From: Flavobacteria bacterium MS024-2A
Lineage (GTDB): Bacteria; Bacteroidota; Bacteroidia; Flavobacteriales; Flavobacteriaceae
Reading direction: 5' to 3'
NCBI GenBank assembly: GCA_905182305.1
Contig: CAJJBB010000007.1
Span: 62,001 to 126,000, forward strand
DNA length: 64,000 nt
A program made the position numbers and the translations under genes. Under the pieces are notes generated by a model. It did not search any database and was not told the origin of the DNA. It worked only from the letters and a program-made list of their open reading frames with translations. Shown here piece by piece: positions 27,896 through 37,261 of the stretch. Positions within the stretch are counted from its first letter, which is position 1, and every line of letters starts with the position of its first letter.

Positions 27896-29632
27896 CTACA
27901 TTCTTGTTTGATAGGTATATAATTCATGATACCTTCCCTTTGTCTTTATAAGTTCTTCGTGTTTTCCTCGCTCCACTATATCACCCTCTTCTATGACTAA
28001 TATTTGATCTGCTTTTTGGATTGTGCTTAGACGATGAGCGATAACAAATGTAGTTCTGTTACGCATTAATATTGCTAAACTTTTCTGAATAAAAGCTTCA
28101 CTTTGAGTGTCTAAATTAGATGTGGCCTCATCTAAAATAACAATTTTAGGTTTTGCTAGTAAGGCTCTTGCAATTGAAATCCGCTGGCGTTGCCCACCTG
28201 ATAATTTAACCCCTCGTTCACCGATAACCGTGTCTAAGCCATTCTCAAAACGATCTGTGAATTCATTAACATAGGCTCCTTCAACTGCCTCTAAAAGATC
28301 TTCTTCTGAAGCTTTTGGTCGTGGGAAAAGTATGTTTTCTCGAATGGTTCCTTCATACAAAAAATCATCTTGAAGTACAACGCCTAATTGACTTCTAAAG
28401 CTTTTTAAGTCTACTTTTGATAGATCAATTTCATCTATAAGCACTTGTCCAGAATTAGGATTTAAAAATGCAGTCACTAAGCCTGCAATAGTTGATTTTC
28501 CTGATCCTGAAGATCCAACAAGTGCGGTTACGCTTCCTTGTGGCGCTTTAAAAGAAATATTTCGAAGTACTTCTGTGGTATCATCATAACTAAAAGAAAT
28601 ATTATTAAATGTGATATTCCCCTTAATTTTATCAAGTGATATGGTTCTTATTTTTAAGTTATTTTCTTCATCTATACCCATTAATTCTTGGGTTCTATCC
28701 AAACCTGCAAAGGCTTCTGTTAATTGACTCCCAATGTTACTCATTTGAACAATGGGGGCAATCATAAAACCCAGAAAAAGTGTAAAGGACACAAATTCAC
28801 CATAAGTCATAGAATTATTCATAATAAAATACCCTCCCATTCCCATAATACCAGCAGAAGCTAAACCCAACAAAAATGTTGAAGAACTAGTCATAAATGC
28901 AGTAGCCGTTAAACTTTTTTTAACATTTTGGTATAAATCTTCTACCCCTTTTTCAAATACTTTTTGTTCTTGAGCTTCAGCATTAAAACCCTTAATTACC
29001 CTAATTCCATTGAGGGTTTCTGTAAGACGTCCCGTGACTTCAGCATTTATTTTACCGCGAGCCCTAAAAATTGGGCGAATATATCCAAAGGCCTTTAATG
29101 CAATTACAGCAAATATTAGTACAGGTACAAGAACAAATAAGGTCATTTGAGCATTTATACGAATTAAAATAATAAGTGATATAATGGCAGTTACACTTCC
29201 ACCTATTAATTGCACTAATCCAGTTCCCACTAAATTTCTTACACCCTCAACGTCTGTCATGACCCTAGAAACTAATGCACCTGATTTGTTATTGTCAAAA
29301 AAACTAATAGGGAGGGTAAGTAGTTTTTGTTGCACTTTGGCCCGTAGAATTGAAATTAAATGTTGTGCCTCAACACTTAAAAGCCTGGTTAGTGAGAATG
29401 CACTAACTGATTGAAACAATAAAGCGATGCATACTACTACTAATAAAAATGTGAGGGAATGAGTGTCTTTTGAGGGAATAACTTCATCGATTAATGATTT
29501 ACTTGCATATGGAAGAACTAATCCAGACAAACTGCGAACCAAGATTAAAAAAAGGCCTAAAAAAAGGATTTTTCTTCTTGGCCATATAAATTCTTTAAAG
29601 GCCCATTTAAAGGAAACGTTGTTTTTATTCAT
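27896..29632 (-). CDS. ABC transporter, fused permease and ATPase (lipid/drug exporter type)
   Basis: The 578-residue half-transporter has six transmembrane helices (about 20-310) followed by the ATPase domain: Walker A GSSGSGKST (about 371), Q-loop QDDFLYEG, signature KLSGGQRQR (about 476) and Walker B IVILDEATS (about 498). It would work as a homodimer, exporting lipid, peptide or drug. No partner gene is near. It is transcribed alone on the minus strand. Confidence 0.92.
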   Translation of the reverse strand: MNKNNVSFKWAFKEFIWPRRKILFLGLFLILVRSLSGLVLPYASKSLIDEVIPSKDTHSLTFLLVVVCIALLFQSVSAFSLTRLLSVEAQHLISILRAKVQQKLLTLPISFFDNNKSGALVSRVMTDVEGVRNLVGTGLVQLIGGSVTAIISLIILIRINAQMTLFVLVPVLIFAVIALKAFGYIRPIFRARGKINAEVTGRLTETLNGIRVIKGFNAEAQEQKVFEKGVEDLYQNVKKSLTATAFMTSSSTFLLGLASAGIMGMGGYFIMNNSMTYGEFVSFTLFLGFMIAPIVQMSNIGSQLTEAFAGLDRTQELMGIDEENNLKIRTISLDKIKGNITFNNISFSYDDTTEVLRNISFKAPQGSVTALVGSSGSGKSTIAGLVTAFLNPNSGQVLIDEIDLSKVDLKSFRSQLGVVLQDDFLYEGTIRENILFPRPKASEEDLLEAVEGAYVNEFTDRFENGLDTVIGERGVKLSGGQRQRISIARALLAKPKIVILDEATSNLDTQSEAFIQKSLAILMRNRTTFVIAHRLSTIQKADQILVIEEGDIVERGKHEELIKTKGRYHELYTYQTRM

Positions 29633-29779
29633 GCGATAAAAGTAGAGAATTCTTTTAGTTCTTTTTAGCTAGATTTTAGAAGCTTTATTTTATCAAAAAG
29701 CATAAAGAAAACTTTATTAAATCAGGTTTAAATCATACACACAATTTCTCTAACTTGAAAGACTCTTTGAAAACTATTT

Positions 29780-30226
29780 ATGATAAAAGAAAAGTTGTTT
29801 TTTCATTGCAAAAACTATCTTCAAAAAAGAAAGAATTTATTGGAACAAAGAAAAAACGAGTTACAACTAGCATTGACTTCTGAAACTAAAAGCAGTGCTG
29901 GAGATAAGCATGAAACAGGAAGGGCAATGATCCAGATTGAACGCGAAAAACTCGGAAACCAACTATTGGCATTGGAACTGGAGGTTCAAAAGTTACGATC
30001 ACTTAAAAACCATCATAACACAGGCATAGTTAGTTTGGGTTCAGTTGTTCACACAAACAATGGAAATTATTATATTGCATTGGCCGCAGAATCTTGTGAT
30101 ATTGAAATCCATAAGTATTATTGTATTTCTCCTATAAGTCCAATTGGTAAATTATTACTTGGAAAAAAAGCAAAAGAATATATAAAGTTTAATAGTACCA
30201 TAAGTATGATTATTGAAATTCTATAA
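29780..30226 (+). CDS. GreA/GreB C-terminal-like protein
   Basis: The 148-residue protein has an N-terminal coiled coil (about 10-75, with ETKSSAGDKHETGRAMIQIE) and a C-terminal domain like that of GreA/GreB (SLGSVVHTNNGNYYIALAAE, then SPIGKLLLGKKAKE). Flavobacterial members are often mislabelled 3-oxoacyl-ACP synthase. The segment KSSAGDKHETGRA is conserved in this family. An RNA polymerase-linked role is likely but unproven. It is a stand-alone gene. Confidence 0.75.
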   Translation: MIKEKLFFHCKNYLQKRKNLLEQRKNELQLALTSETKSSAGDKHETGRAMIQIEREKLGNQLLALELEVQKLRSLKNHHNTGIVSLGSVVHTNNGNYYIALAAESCDIEIHKYYCISPISPIGKLLLGKKAKEYIKFNSTISMIIEIL

Positions 30227-30312
30227 TAGCAATTCTTCAATTGAATATTCAGTGAAACACCTCACATTAAATTTTATAAACAAGAGGATTGGTTTTGTGG
30301 TATCTTTATGTG

Positions 30313-30441
30313 ATGGAAGAAAAAAAAGCTAAAAACAAAAAAACCAATTTAGGGGGGTCATATAAATTTAAAATTGCCAAAAAGTATAACAAGCCAAGAA
30401 CAAAAGGAGATAAAATTGCAAACAGAAGAAATAAAAAGTAG
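30313..30441 (+). CDS. Small strongly basic protein, 42 residues
   Basis: ATG at 30313 opens a 42-codon frame rich in Lys and Arg (starts MEEKKAKNKKTNLGGSYKFK, ends KGDKIANRRNKK). Composition, size and the GGSY element recall small ribosome-associated proteins such as THX, but the match is too weak to name it. A -7-like TATCTTTA box lies about 8 bp upstream of the ATG, which supports expression. Confidence 0.5.
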   Translation: MEEKKAKNKKTNLGGSYKFKIAKKYNKPRTKGDKIANRRNKK

Positions 30442-30565
30442 GTAATTTTTTTTAAGGATGACAAGACTAGCCATTATTCCAATTTTAATTAATCATAAAA
30501 TAATTTATAATCAACATTAGAGTTTCATCAGTTTTTTTTTAAATTTATGTGAGAAATTGAACCCT

Positions 30566-30946
30566 CTAAGATTTTTCTTTTTTATTAAGGTATAAGATTG
30601 CTAAACTAAAAACAAAAAGTAGTCCAGCAGGTAGAAATTTAATAGCTTCATCATCTATTTTGAAATGCATTATGATGGCGCCAAGCATTAAAGTAAGCAT
30701 TAAAGATGCCGCTGGGAGTATAATTTTTTTAATTACAAGCCCTAACAAAAGTCCAAATGCCGCCAAAACCTTCAATCCCCCAATTATATAGACTACCGTT
30801 TCACTAAGACCATAAGCAGCAAATTCCTCAATCATATTAGTAGCATTTCCCCCTCTGTATATAGTAAAAGTGTTAAAGCGGAAGAACCACACATTCAATA
30901 CAATTAATGAAATGGTTAACATTAAAAGATATTTAAGATTTTTCAT
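30566..30946 (-). CDS. DoxX-like four-helix membrane protein
   Basis: Started at the ATG at 30946 (MKNLKYLLMLTISLIV) the protein has 126 residues and four hydrophobic helices, with a short basic tail (LNKKEKS). The pattern, including VYIIGGLKVLAAFGLLLGLV, is that of DoxX-like proteins. Function is unknown. Its ATG overlaps the stop of the upstream gene by 4 bp (ATGA), so the pair is translationally coupled. Confidence 0.65.
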   Translation of the reverse strand: MKNLKYLLMLTISLIVLNVWFFRFNTFTIYRGGNATNMIEEFAAYGLSETVVYIIGGLKVLAAFGLLLGLVIKKIILPAASLMLTLMLGAIIMHFKIDDEAIKFLPAGLLFVFSLAILYLNKKEKS

Positions 30947-31287
30947 TTTGATATTTTTATGCTTTTTATAAAGATAAAAGAATTTATTAATAAGTAGCCT
31001 AAAGCGGGCAAACACTGTATTAAATCATCATTAATTATGATTCTAGTGATAAGTGCTCCCGCCATCATAATTGTCAATATCCCTGAACTAATCTCGACTA
31101 ATTTAATTTTATGAAAGCTAACCAGAAGACCTATACCCCCAAAAACTTGACAAAGGGCAATTAAAAGTCTAAAATCAGAAAATCCAAATCTTTCAAATTC
31201 ATCTATGTAAAACGGATCATATAATGCAAAAATGCCATAAAATAAATGTGAAAGGCCAGAAAATATTCGAAACACTTTTAAAATCAT
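30943..31287 (-). CDS. DoxX-like membrane protein, upstream partner
   Basis: The 114-residue protein has four hydrophobic helices and the segment ALCQVFGGIGLLVSFHKIKL, similar in layout to the gene it overlaps. Two tandem DoxX-like proteins with a 4 bp overlap suggest a heteromeric membrane pair (inference). The promoter is probably in the 40 bp upstream of 31287. Confidence 0.6.
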   Translation of the reverse strand: MILKVFRIFSGLSHLFYGIFALYDPFYIDEFERFGFSDFRLLIALCQVFGGIGLLVSFHKIKLVEISSGILTIMMAGALITRIIINDDLIQCLPALGYLLINSFIFIKSIKISK

Positions 31288-31684
31288 AACGCGAAACTAA
31301 ATCTTCTATTTTGATTATTTCACAGAAATGTTTTTTATAACAAGAAACAATAATATTTTATTGGTTATTTCTGCTGAAGACATAAGTGAAATAGGAAAAT
31401 TCAGGGTTAAGGATCTAGATTCTAAAGAAATTTTTGCTAATAATAATGGTGGTTCAAAAATCTCTACAGCGATATATAATAAATTTCAAATCAAATTTTC
31501 AAAATTTTGCTAGTTTTATGAACATAAATCGTTAAAAAACATAAATTTTAACGATATTGAAAAATCTGATAAAAACTGTGTTTAAAAGACAAATTATATC
31601 TAACCTTGGTCTAATTGGGCATCTTTTTTTAAAAGATTAAAACGGAAAAGTTAAAAGAATACAACAGAATAAATTAAAATAAGA
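31288..31684. other. Intergenic stretch, no supported gene
   Basis: About 400 bp of AT-rich sequence between divergent genes. It should hold the promoters of both sides. A 61-codon plus-strand open frame at 31328 has no family-like features and was not accepted. Confidence 0.5.
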
Positions 31685-31846
31685 ATGAAAAAAAAAGAAT
31701 GCGAAAAGTGTAAAAAAAGTTTTAGAATGGCTTTTCGCGCATCATACAAGCCAGTTAAAGAATGGGTTTTTCTATGTAATGATTGCCTTATAGAAGTAAG
31801 AAGAGATAATGAACATTATCGCTATGGAGGAACATTTAAAGGATAA
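31685..31846 (+). CDS. 53-residue zinc-ribbon-like protein
   Basis: A short ATG frame with two Cys pairs: CEKC at residues 5-8 and CNDC about 30 residues later (WVFLCNDCL). This spacing is typical of a zinc ribbon. The C-terminus RRDNEHYRYGGTFKG is Tyr/Gly rich. Near-identical small proteins are recalled in other marine flavobacteria, but no function is known. It stands alone between intergenic regions of about 300-400 bp. Confidence 0.65.
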   Translation: MKKKECEKCKKSFRMAFRASYKPVKEWVFLCNDCLIEVRRDNEHYRYGGTFKG

Positions 31847-32127
31847 CTTCAAATTAATCACTATTGATCTATTTAATATAAAACGATTTATTTTTAAGCT
31901 AAATTTGTTATCCTAATCTCTAGGGAAAGACCTTTATTTTTCATTACCACTATCTTCTATTCCAAAAAACTAATAAAAGGTTTAAATAGACAAGACTCAG
32001 TTTAACAATATAGTCAAACCAAAACTGTTTTTATCTCCAAGATCATTAATAAGCCAGATCAATTTTATTCTTTAGACTATAAAATTTTAACGTTATTTGT
32101 TGAAAATAAAATTTATATTTTTTAATA

Positions 32128-32415
32128 ATGGAACGACAAGAGTTGATAAATGAGTTTCTTTTAGAGTTTAAGCCCAAAAAAGATCAGAGCTGGAAAAGCT
32201 GCTATTTTTTCTCTCACCACTTAAATAAGAAACACAAAATATCTGTCGAATTACTTGAGGGAATTTCTAAAATCAATAAAGTTGATTATTGGGTAGTACG
32301 CTTTAATAATGAAGACCTCGATATTCACGCATTAGCAATGGGCAATCCTTTAGACTTTATTGAAAATCCAGAAGTGATATGGAGTTTAAAAGAGTTTGAA
32401 AAAGATAATTTTTAG
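32128..32415 (+). CDS. Hypothetical 95-residue cytosolic protein
   Basis: The frame starts MERQELINEFLLEFKPKKDQ and has no signal or transmembrane segment. It is acidic with several aromatic residues. Codon use looks genuine and a promoter-like AT-rich leader precedes the ATG. The family is not recognised. It lies 60 bp upstream of a secreted DUF4468-like protein. Confidence 0.55.
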   Translation: MERQELINEFLLEFKPKKDQSWKSCYFFSHHLNKKHKISVELLEGISKINKVDYWVVRFNNEDLDIHALAMGNPLDFIENPEVIWSLKEFEKDNF

Positions 32416-32478
32416 ATTTTTTCGAGTAACCAATTTCCCCAATTTTGTATATTTAGTATCATTAACGCATTTTTTAAG

Positions 32479-33126
32479 ATGAAAATCAATCATATAATTA
32501 TTCTATTATTTTTAGTAAGTGTAAAATCTTTTTCTCAGGAAATTGATGGCAATAAAGTTTCACAGATTTATGAGGTTAGAGGGCTTACAGCGGCCCAAGT
32601 TTTCTCAAAGATAAATTTTGCCATAGCTCTTATTTATCAAAATGCCAATGATGTAATTGTTTTTAACGATCCAGATTCTAAACGAATCGTAATAAAAGCA
32701 ATGGCAATGGTGCCAGTTATCAATTCATATAAGTTAATAAATCCAAAAGATCCAAGTCTTTTAGATTATGTTGATTATAACCACGACTATACTATTATTT
32801 TAGAGGCAAGGGACGATAAGTTTCGAATTGAAATGCAGTATCAGGACGGGAAATATTATGATTCAGACGGAACAGATTTTAAACTACCCTTTCCCGCTAA
32901 AATGGATTTTTTAGCATCAGACCTTGAGCGTTTTAAGCAAAAAGCTATTGAAGAAATGAATCAAGATTATTTTGAATCGACGAGTAAAAAGAAAAAGGAA
33001 CTTTACATCCAGTCTCAACCTAGGGTTATAAATAATTATCAAAAGACATTAAAGGAGTATGCTACTATTCTATTTCAATCTATCTACAAAAAAATATTAG
33101 ATGACCTTAATGAAGACGAGTGGTAA
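32479..33126 (+). CDS. Secreted DUF4468-like protein
   Basis: The 215-residue protein has a signal peptide (IILLFLVSVKSFSQ). The segment around VRGLTAAQVFSKINFAIALI, then DPDSKRIVIKAMA, and later YTIILEARDDKFRIEM recalls the DUF4468 TBP-like fold of Bacteroidetes. Function is unknown. It ends about 40 bp before a strong terminator at 33166-33196. Confidence 0.6.
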   Translation: MKINHIIILLFLVSVKSFSQEIDGNKVSQIYEVRGLTAAQVFSKINFAIALIYQNANDVIVFNDPDSKRIVIKAMAMVPVINSYKLINPKDPSLLDYVDYNHDYTIILEARDDKFRIEMQYQDGKYYDSDGTDFKLPFPAKMDFLASDLERFKQKAIEEMNQDYFESTSKKKKELYIQSQPRVINNYQKTLKEYATILFQSIYKKILDDLNEDEW

Positions 33127-33165
33127 CTAGACTCCAAACAATGAAAAATTTATAATTAAAGAGAA

Positions 33166-33196
33166 ATAAGAACCCTCCCTCCCGGAGGGTTCTTAT
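33166..33196 (+). terminator. Strong intrinsic terminator
   Basis: A 13 bp perfect stem (ATAAGAACCCTCC with GGAGGGTTCTTAT) with a short loop, followed by a T/A-rich tail. It ends the DUF4468-like transcript. Confidence 0.85.
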
Positions 33197-33254
33197 TTAT
33201 TTTGTTGCTGAAACAACCTTCATAATATATCTATTTCCCCAATCTATTATTTTA

Positions 33255-33926
33255 CTAAATTTTTAAAAGGGGGTGATCTTTCATTACTCCATAGACTGCT
33301 AAGCGCTTCATTACATTTGAAAGATCATTATATGAATCCCAGGTCATCATAGAAGAATATTCTTTTCCTTGAGGGGTGATTTTCGTGGTAAAACTCCATC
33401 CAACCATTCCAAATTTTTTCATATTTTTTTTGAAATGTGAGATTACATACTTTTCTGTTTCAGTCATATGAATTGAAACATCATTTGGGCGAGCAAAGTT
33501 TAAGATAACATAACTTGCCTGTTGGGTATTGGGGATTTGTTGTTTTACAGCATAAAAATATTTCCTGTCAAATTCTAAACCAGAATAAACATCTAATAAA
33601 ATATTTGTATTTACACCAATAACTTCTTCGGAATTATTCCACCAATTTGCTTTTGGAGAGGTTGCAGCGTCAAAATCTTTATAAATATTGACAAACGTAT
33701 AATTAAAATCATCAGAGCCAGGGTTAAAAGTTTCTAACAAGCTCTATCCTAATAAGTCTCGACTTTCAACTGCTTTTTGAGCATTTTTTTTTATGTGGTT
33801 AGTCTTTATATCAAGAAAATTTTCCAGTTGATTAGCACTTACCTTAACAGGATGAAAAGAAACAACTTGTGAGGATATTCTAGTTGAAAACAATAGTGAG
33901 ATTAATAAAAGTAAAAGTTTTGTCAT
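33255..33926 (-). pseudogene. Secreted two-domain protein with in-frame amber stop
   Basis: The frame opens at 33926 with a signal peptide (LLLLLISLLFSTRISSQ) and reaches a TAG at codon 61 (33744-33746), between DLLG and SLLETFNPG. The same frame then continues without interruption for 162 codons to 33255. The second part has no ATG start at the break. A single G to A change of TGG would explain the stop. The intact protein would be about 223 residues with two alpha/beta-barrel-like halves, similar in layout to the genes at 40600, 44342 and 45257. Its leader resembles the promoter module of the accessory region. Confidence 0.7.
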
Positions 33927-34050
33927 TTTAATTGATTAATAATTCTCAAAACATAACTTAATTAAGCAAATAATTGCCATAAAAAATCACAGTTTATCAA
34001 GTTAGCTTATTTTTTATTTAATAAAGACACCAAAGGTGGGTAAGGGTTCA

Positions 34051-34707
34051 TTATAAATCTTTCACCATTTCTTTATTATAAATCACATGATTTCCTAGCT
34101 GTTTAGTTTTAGAAATTTTAAGCATTGATTTTACAACAGAAGTTGCTTTTATAGGCTTATAATTATCGGGAAATAAAAAAGAGAATAAAGACATTAAAAT
34201 TTGTGCAATCTTTTCACCAAAACGAAATTCATTTCTTTTTCCTAACAATAAAGAGGGTCTAAAAACAATGGCCGAAGGTAATTTTAAATCAAATACAGCT
34301 ACTTCTATTTCCCCCTTTAATTTTAAGTAAAAGTTTTTGCTTAACCTATCTGCACCTCCTGAGGAGACAAGCTGAAACTGGTCAACTTTCATTTTTAGGC
34401 AAGATTCAGCAATGGAAAGGTTAATGTCAAAATCTATTTTTCTGTAGGCATTTTCATCTCCGTTTACCTTGGCTTTTGTGGTACCAATTGTTGAGAAAAC
34501 AACTATACTATTAGCAACACTTTTCTCAAGTTCTTTTTCATCAGAAAAAGACATTTGAAAAAAAATTATTTTTTTGTGTTCATATTCAATAGGCCTTCTT
34601 GAAACAACTATTATTTTTGAAATGGAAGGATCTTCTATAAGTTGTTTCATCAAAATACCCCCAATTAAGCCTGATGCTCCAAAAAGCGTAACCTGTTTAT
34701 TTTTCAT
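34051..34707 (-). CDS. NAD(P)-binding atypical SDR family protein
   Basis: The 218-residue Rossmann-fold protein starts MKNKQVTLFGASGLIGGILM, with the glycine motif GASGLIGG. The segments QLVSSGGADRLSKNFYLKLK and VFRPSLLLGKRNE match the HTATIP2/YbjT-like atypical short-chain dehydrogenases. The substrate is unknown. It is transcribed alone. Confidence 0.8.
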   Translation of the reverse strand: MKNKQVTLFGASGLIGGILMKQLIEDPSISKIIVVSRRPIEYEHKKIIFFQMSFSDEKELEKSVANSIVVFSTIGTTKAKVNGDENAYRKIDFDINLSIAESCLKMKVDQFQLVSSGGADRLSKNFYLKLKGEIEVAVFDLKLPSAIVFRPSLLLGKRNEFRFGEKIAQILMSLFSFLFPDNYKPIKATSVVKSMLKISKTKQLGNHVIYNKEMVKDL

Positions 34708-34785
34708 GACTATAAAGGTAACATTAGTTAAAGTGTTTTAATAAACAATAGGTTCTGGAAAGTTTAAACAGTAAATCAATTTAAT

Positions 34786-34983
34786 TTATTCATACTGATA
34801 CACATCGCCATTTTTAAGAATATATTTTTTTTCGTCTAACAAATAGATTCTACCTTCTTTTTTGTCTAATATTTGTTTCCCTTCTATATGTGAATACCTA
34901 TTTACTGAATGTCCAAAATAAAGGGAAAGACTAATAAACACGGAACCAATGATAATTGCATATGGGATAGATAATTTTTTCAT
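34786..34983 (-). CDS. Hypothetical 65-residue membrane-anchored protein
   Basis: One N-terminal transmembrane helix (IPYAIIIGSVFISLSLYFG) is followed by a short soluble tail ending KNGDVYQYE. No family is recognised. The downstream gap to the SDR gene is 78 bp, so cotranscription is possible. Confidence 0.5.
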   Translation of the reverse strand: MKKLSIPYAIIIGSVFISLSLYFGHSVNRYSHIEGKQILDKKEGRIYLLDEKKYILKNGDVYQYE

Positions 34984-35206
34984 TATTTTTATTTTCAGTT
35001 ATTTATAATCAATATATCTAGTCAATTGACTTTTAAGGATATTATTTTTTCATTCATTAGTAAAGTTATCAAAAAAACGAATACTTTTTCCTTCAGCAAA
35101 AAAAACATAATTTAACAATAAGAATATTTTCGAAGAATTTGAGCAAGAAAATTTTAATAAAAATTAAACCAAATTCATATTAAGAGGGGTAGGCTTTAAG
35201 ATTTAT

Positions 35207-35214
35207 TATATTTG
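35207..35214 (+). promoter_or_regulatory. -7 box upstream of a small lipoprotein gene
   Basis: TATATTTG matches the Bacteroidetes TAnnTTTG consensus exactly, 17 bp before the ATG at 35232. The preceding GATTTATTA is shared with the repeated promoter module found from 39 to 50 kb. Confidence 0.65.
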
Positions 35215-35231
35215 ATTAAATTAATGAATTA

Positions 35232-35453
35232 ATGAAAAAATCACTCATATTTTTAATATTAGTAATCGCCTGTTGTTCTAAAGAAACAGGATGTGTTGAA
35301 ATTAAAGATAAGGGATCAGGGGGAGGTAAATATTTCTTCTATTGGAATGAAAAACTAACAAATGTTCAAAATCAAATAGTTATTATGTCTGGGAGTGTCT
35401 CAGAAGAAGTTTATAATTCTTTTGAAATAGGAGATGAATATTGTGTAGAATAA
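35232..35453 (+). CDS. Small lipoprotein, 73 residues
   Basis: The lipobox lies at about residue 14 (VIACC). The mature part is about 58 residues with GSGGGKYFFYWNEKL and a C-terminal EEVYNSFEIGDEYC. No function is recognised. Its stop codon is immediately followed, in the same frame, by the open frame of the Stealth-type gene. Confidence 0.6.
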   Translation: MKKSLIFLILVIACCSKETGCVEIKDKGSGGGKYFFYWNEKLTNVQNQIVIMSGSVSEEVYNSFEIGDEYCVE

Positions 35454-35534
35454 ATATCCATCATTTATTTTAAACTAAAGAAAGTTTATCATAACCATAA
35501 GTTTGACCAAATTATAAAGTATATCAAAAAAGAA

Positions 35535-36524
35535 ATTCCAATAGATGTAGTAATAACATGGGTAAATGGAAGTGATCCTGATTTAAAAAAAAAGAGAGCT
35601 TTTTTTTTGGAAAAAGAAAAATCATATTCATTACATAGTTCTTTGAATACTCGATTCGAATCCAAAAATGAAATCGAATATTGTGTTGGCTCAATCTTAA
35701 AATTTGCTCCTTTTGTAAGAAATATTTTTATTATAACTGACGGGCAAACACCAAAATTTTCAGATATTTTTAAAATTTTTTTCCCAAAATGGGCTAATTC
35801 CATTAAAATAATTGATCATAAAGAAATATTTAAAGGGAACGAATTTTTTTTACCCAGCTTTAATAGTCGATCAATTGAGAGTTTGCTTTGGAGAATAAAT
35901 TCTCTTTCTGATAATTTTGTTTATTTTAATGATGATTTTTTCCTGATTCGTCCTGTGAAACAAACAGATTGGTTTGTAAACGGAAGTCCTGTTTTAAGAG
36001 GTAAATGGAAATCCAAACCAAAAATTAAATTAGCCTCTAATACTTTTAAAAAATATATCAAAACAACTATCTTAAATAGCAAGAGTTTTTTGCTTCGTCC
36101 AAATTATTACATCGGACAGTGGAACGCAGCAAATAAGCTTGGATATATTAAAAATTTTTTTAGAGTAGAACACACACCTCACCCAATAAACAAAAAGACA
36201 ATAAAAAATTTTTTAAGCAATAATGATGAACTATTAAAAATAAATATCTCTTATCGTTTTAGAAATTACGATCAATTTAATACGGTATCACTGGCAAATA
36301 ATTTAGAGCTTCAAAAGCAAAACATTTATAGAGCCCCGATAGATGGAGTTTATATATACCCCGTAAATAGAAATAAAAAATATGTTGAGAAAAAATTGAA
36401 TTATTGTATTTCACATGACAATGTAAAATTTCTTTGTGTTCAAAGTTTAGATAGGGCGAACATCAAAGATGAAAAGCTTATTAAAGCTTGGTTAAAAAGC
36501 ACCATTTTTGAAAAAAAATCTTAA
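35535..36524 (+). CDS. Stealth-type sugar phosphotransferase, no conventional start
   Basis: The protein has the Stealth conserved regions: CR1 PIDVVITWVNGSDPDL, CR2 SKNEIEYCVGSILKFAPFVR followed by NIFIITDGQTPKF, and CR3-like NFVYFNDDFFLI. Stealth proteins transfer sugar-1-phosphates for capsule-like or glycan polymers. CR1 starts at codons around 35535, but the first ATG/GTG/TTG in frame is TTG at 35607, after CR1. The frame is open from 35454, directly behind the previous stop. An ATT at 35535 sits exactly where family members usually begin (M-x-IDVV). Either ATT is used, or the start was lost and the gene is dead. Confidence 0.7.
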   Translation: MPIDVVITWVNGSDPDLKKKRAFFLEKEKSYSLHSSLNTRFESKNEIEYCVGSILKFAPFVRNIFIITDGQTPKFSDIFKIFFPKWANSIKIIDHKEIFKGNEFFLPSFNSRSIESLLWRINSLSDNFVYFNDDFFLIRPVKQTDWFVNGSPVLRGKWKSKPKIKLASNTFKKYIKTTILNSKSFLLRPNYYIGQWNAANKLGYIKNFFRVEHTPHPINKKTIKNFLSNNDELLKINISYRFRNYDQFNTVSLANNLELQKQNIYRAPIDGVYIYPVNRNKKYVEKKLNYCISHDNVKFLCVQSLDRANIKDEKLIKAWLKSTIFEKKS

Positions 36525-36944
36525 ATACTATGATTGTTAATAGCTCAATAAATTCTTTATAAATCCACACTAATTAAGTCTAATATTATATTAAGTAAAT
36601 TATAATAACAAAAAAATAAAATTACTGCAATTAATCCTACTCACCGCGAAAAATTTTTATTTATCTTTTTCACAATCCATTCAATGGATGGGTTAGCACC
36701 TTTAGTAATAACAAACAATCCAAATAATTATAAAGTATAGGCAAATAGTTTTATAACCAAACATAAAGACTATCTATAACAAGTAAATATCTGCTTATTT
36801 AATGGATAGCTTTTAATTATATAAATCATTAATACAATGAAAAATAATTGATGCCTGACATATTATGTATGCCATGATAATTCTGACTAACTTTAGTAAA
36901 GATTTTAAATTAGCAGCAACATTAATACAACCATTATTAATTAT
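36525..36944. other. Intergenic stretch without a gene
   Basis: About 420 bp of very AT-rich sequence after the Stealth gene. Only frames of a few codons were found. A TAACTTTA box near 36890 could be a -7 element for the small gene at 36945. Confidence 0.5.
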
Positions 36945-37163
36945 ATGGATTATTACCAAAAGAGAAAAAGAGAAATTGTTGAGGCAATATTATCAACCAT
37001 AAGTACCATTAGAGATAATGAATATAGCACTATAGAAAATGCTTTTGACAGATTTGAGCTAGAAGGAGCAAAACATGTAACAAACATTGGACAAAATACT
37101 TTCAACGAAGTAATTATCGATGCTCTTGATGAAGTGAAAATAACAGTAGAAAAAAGTTTATGA
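36945..37163 (+). CDS. Hypothetical 72-residue protein
   Basis: A soluble, charged, helical frame starting MDYYQKRKREIVEAILSTIS, with no signal or membrane segment. No family is recognised. It stands alone in the accessory region and codon use looks coding. Confidence 0.45.
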   Translation: MDYYQKRKREIVEAILSTISTIRDNEYSTIENAFDRFELEGAKHVTNIGQNTFNEVIIDALDEVKITVEKSL

Positions 37164-37261
37164 AACTAAACAATTTTATAACATGGTGTTAGTTCTAAAA
37201 TAATTTAACATTATCGAATAAAGAGATTTATCTCATTGCTTCTTATAGTCATATTAGTTAA

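Noticed and set aside
31328-31513. 61-codon plus-strand open frame
   Set aside because: No signal, domain or family-like pattern, and low-complexity AT-rich composition; it overlaps the likely promoter region of the DoxX-like pair.
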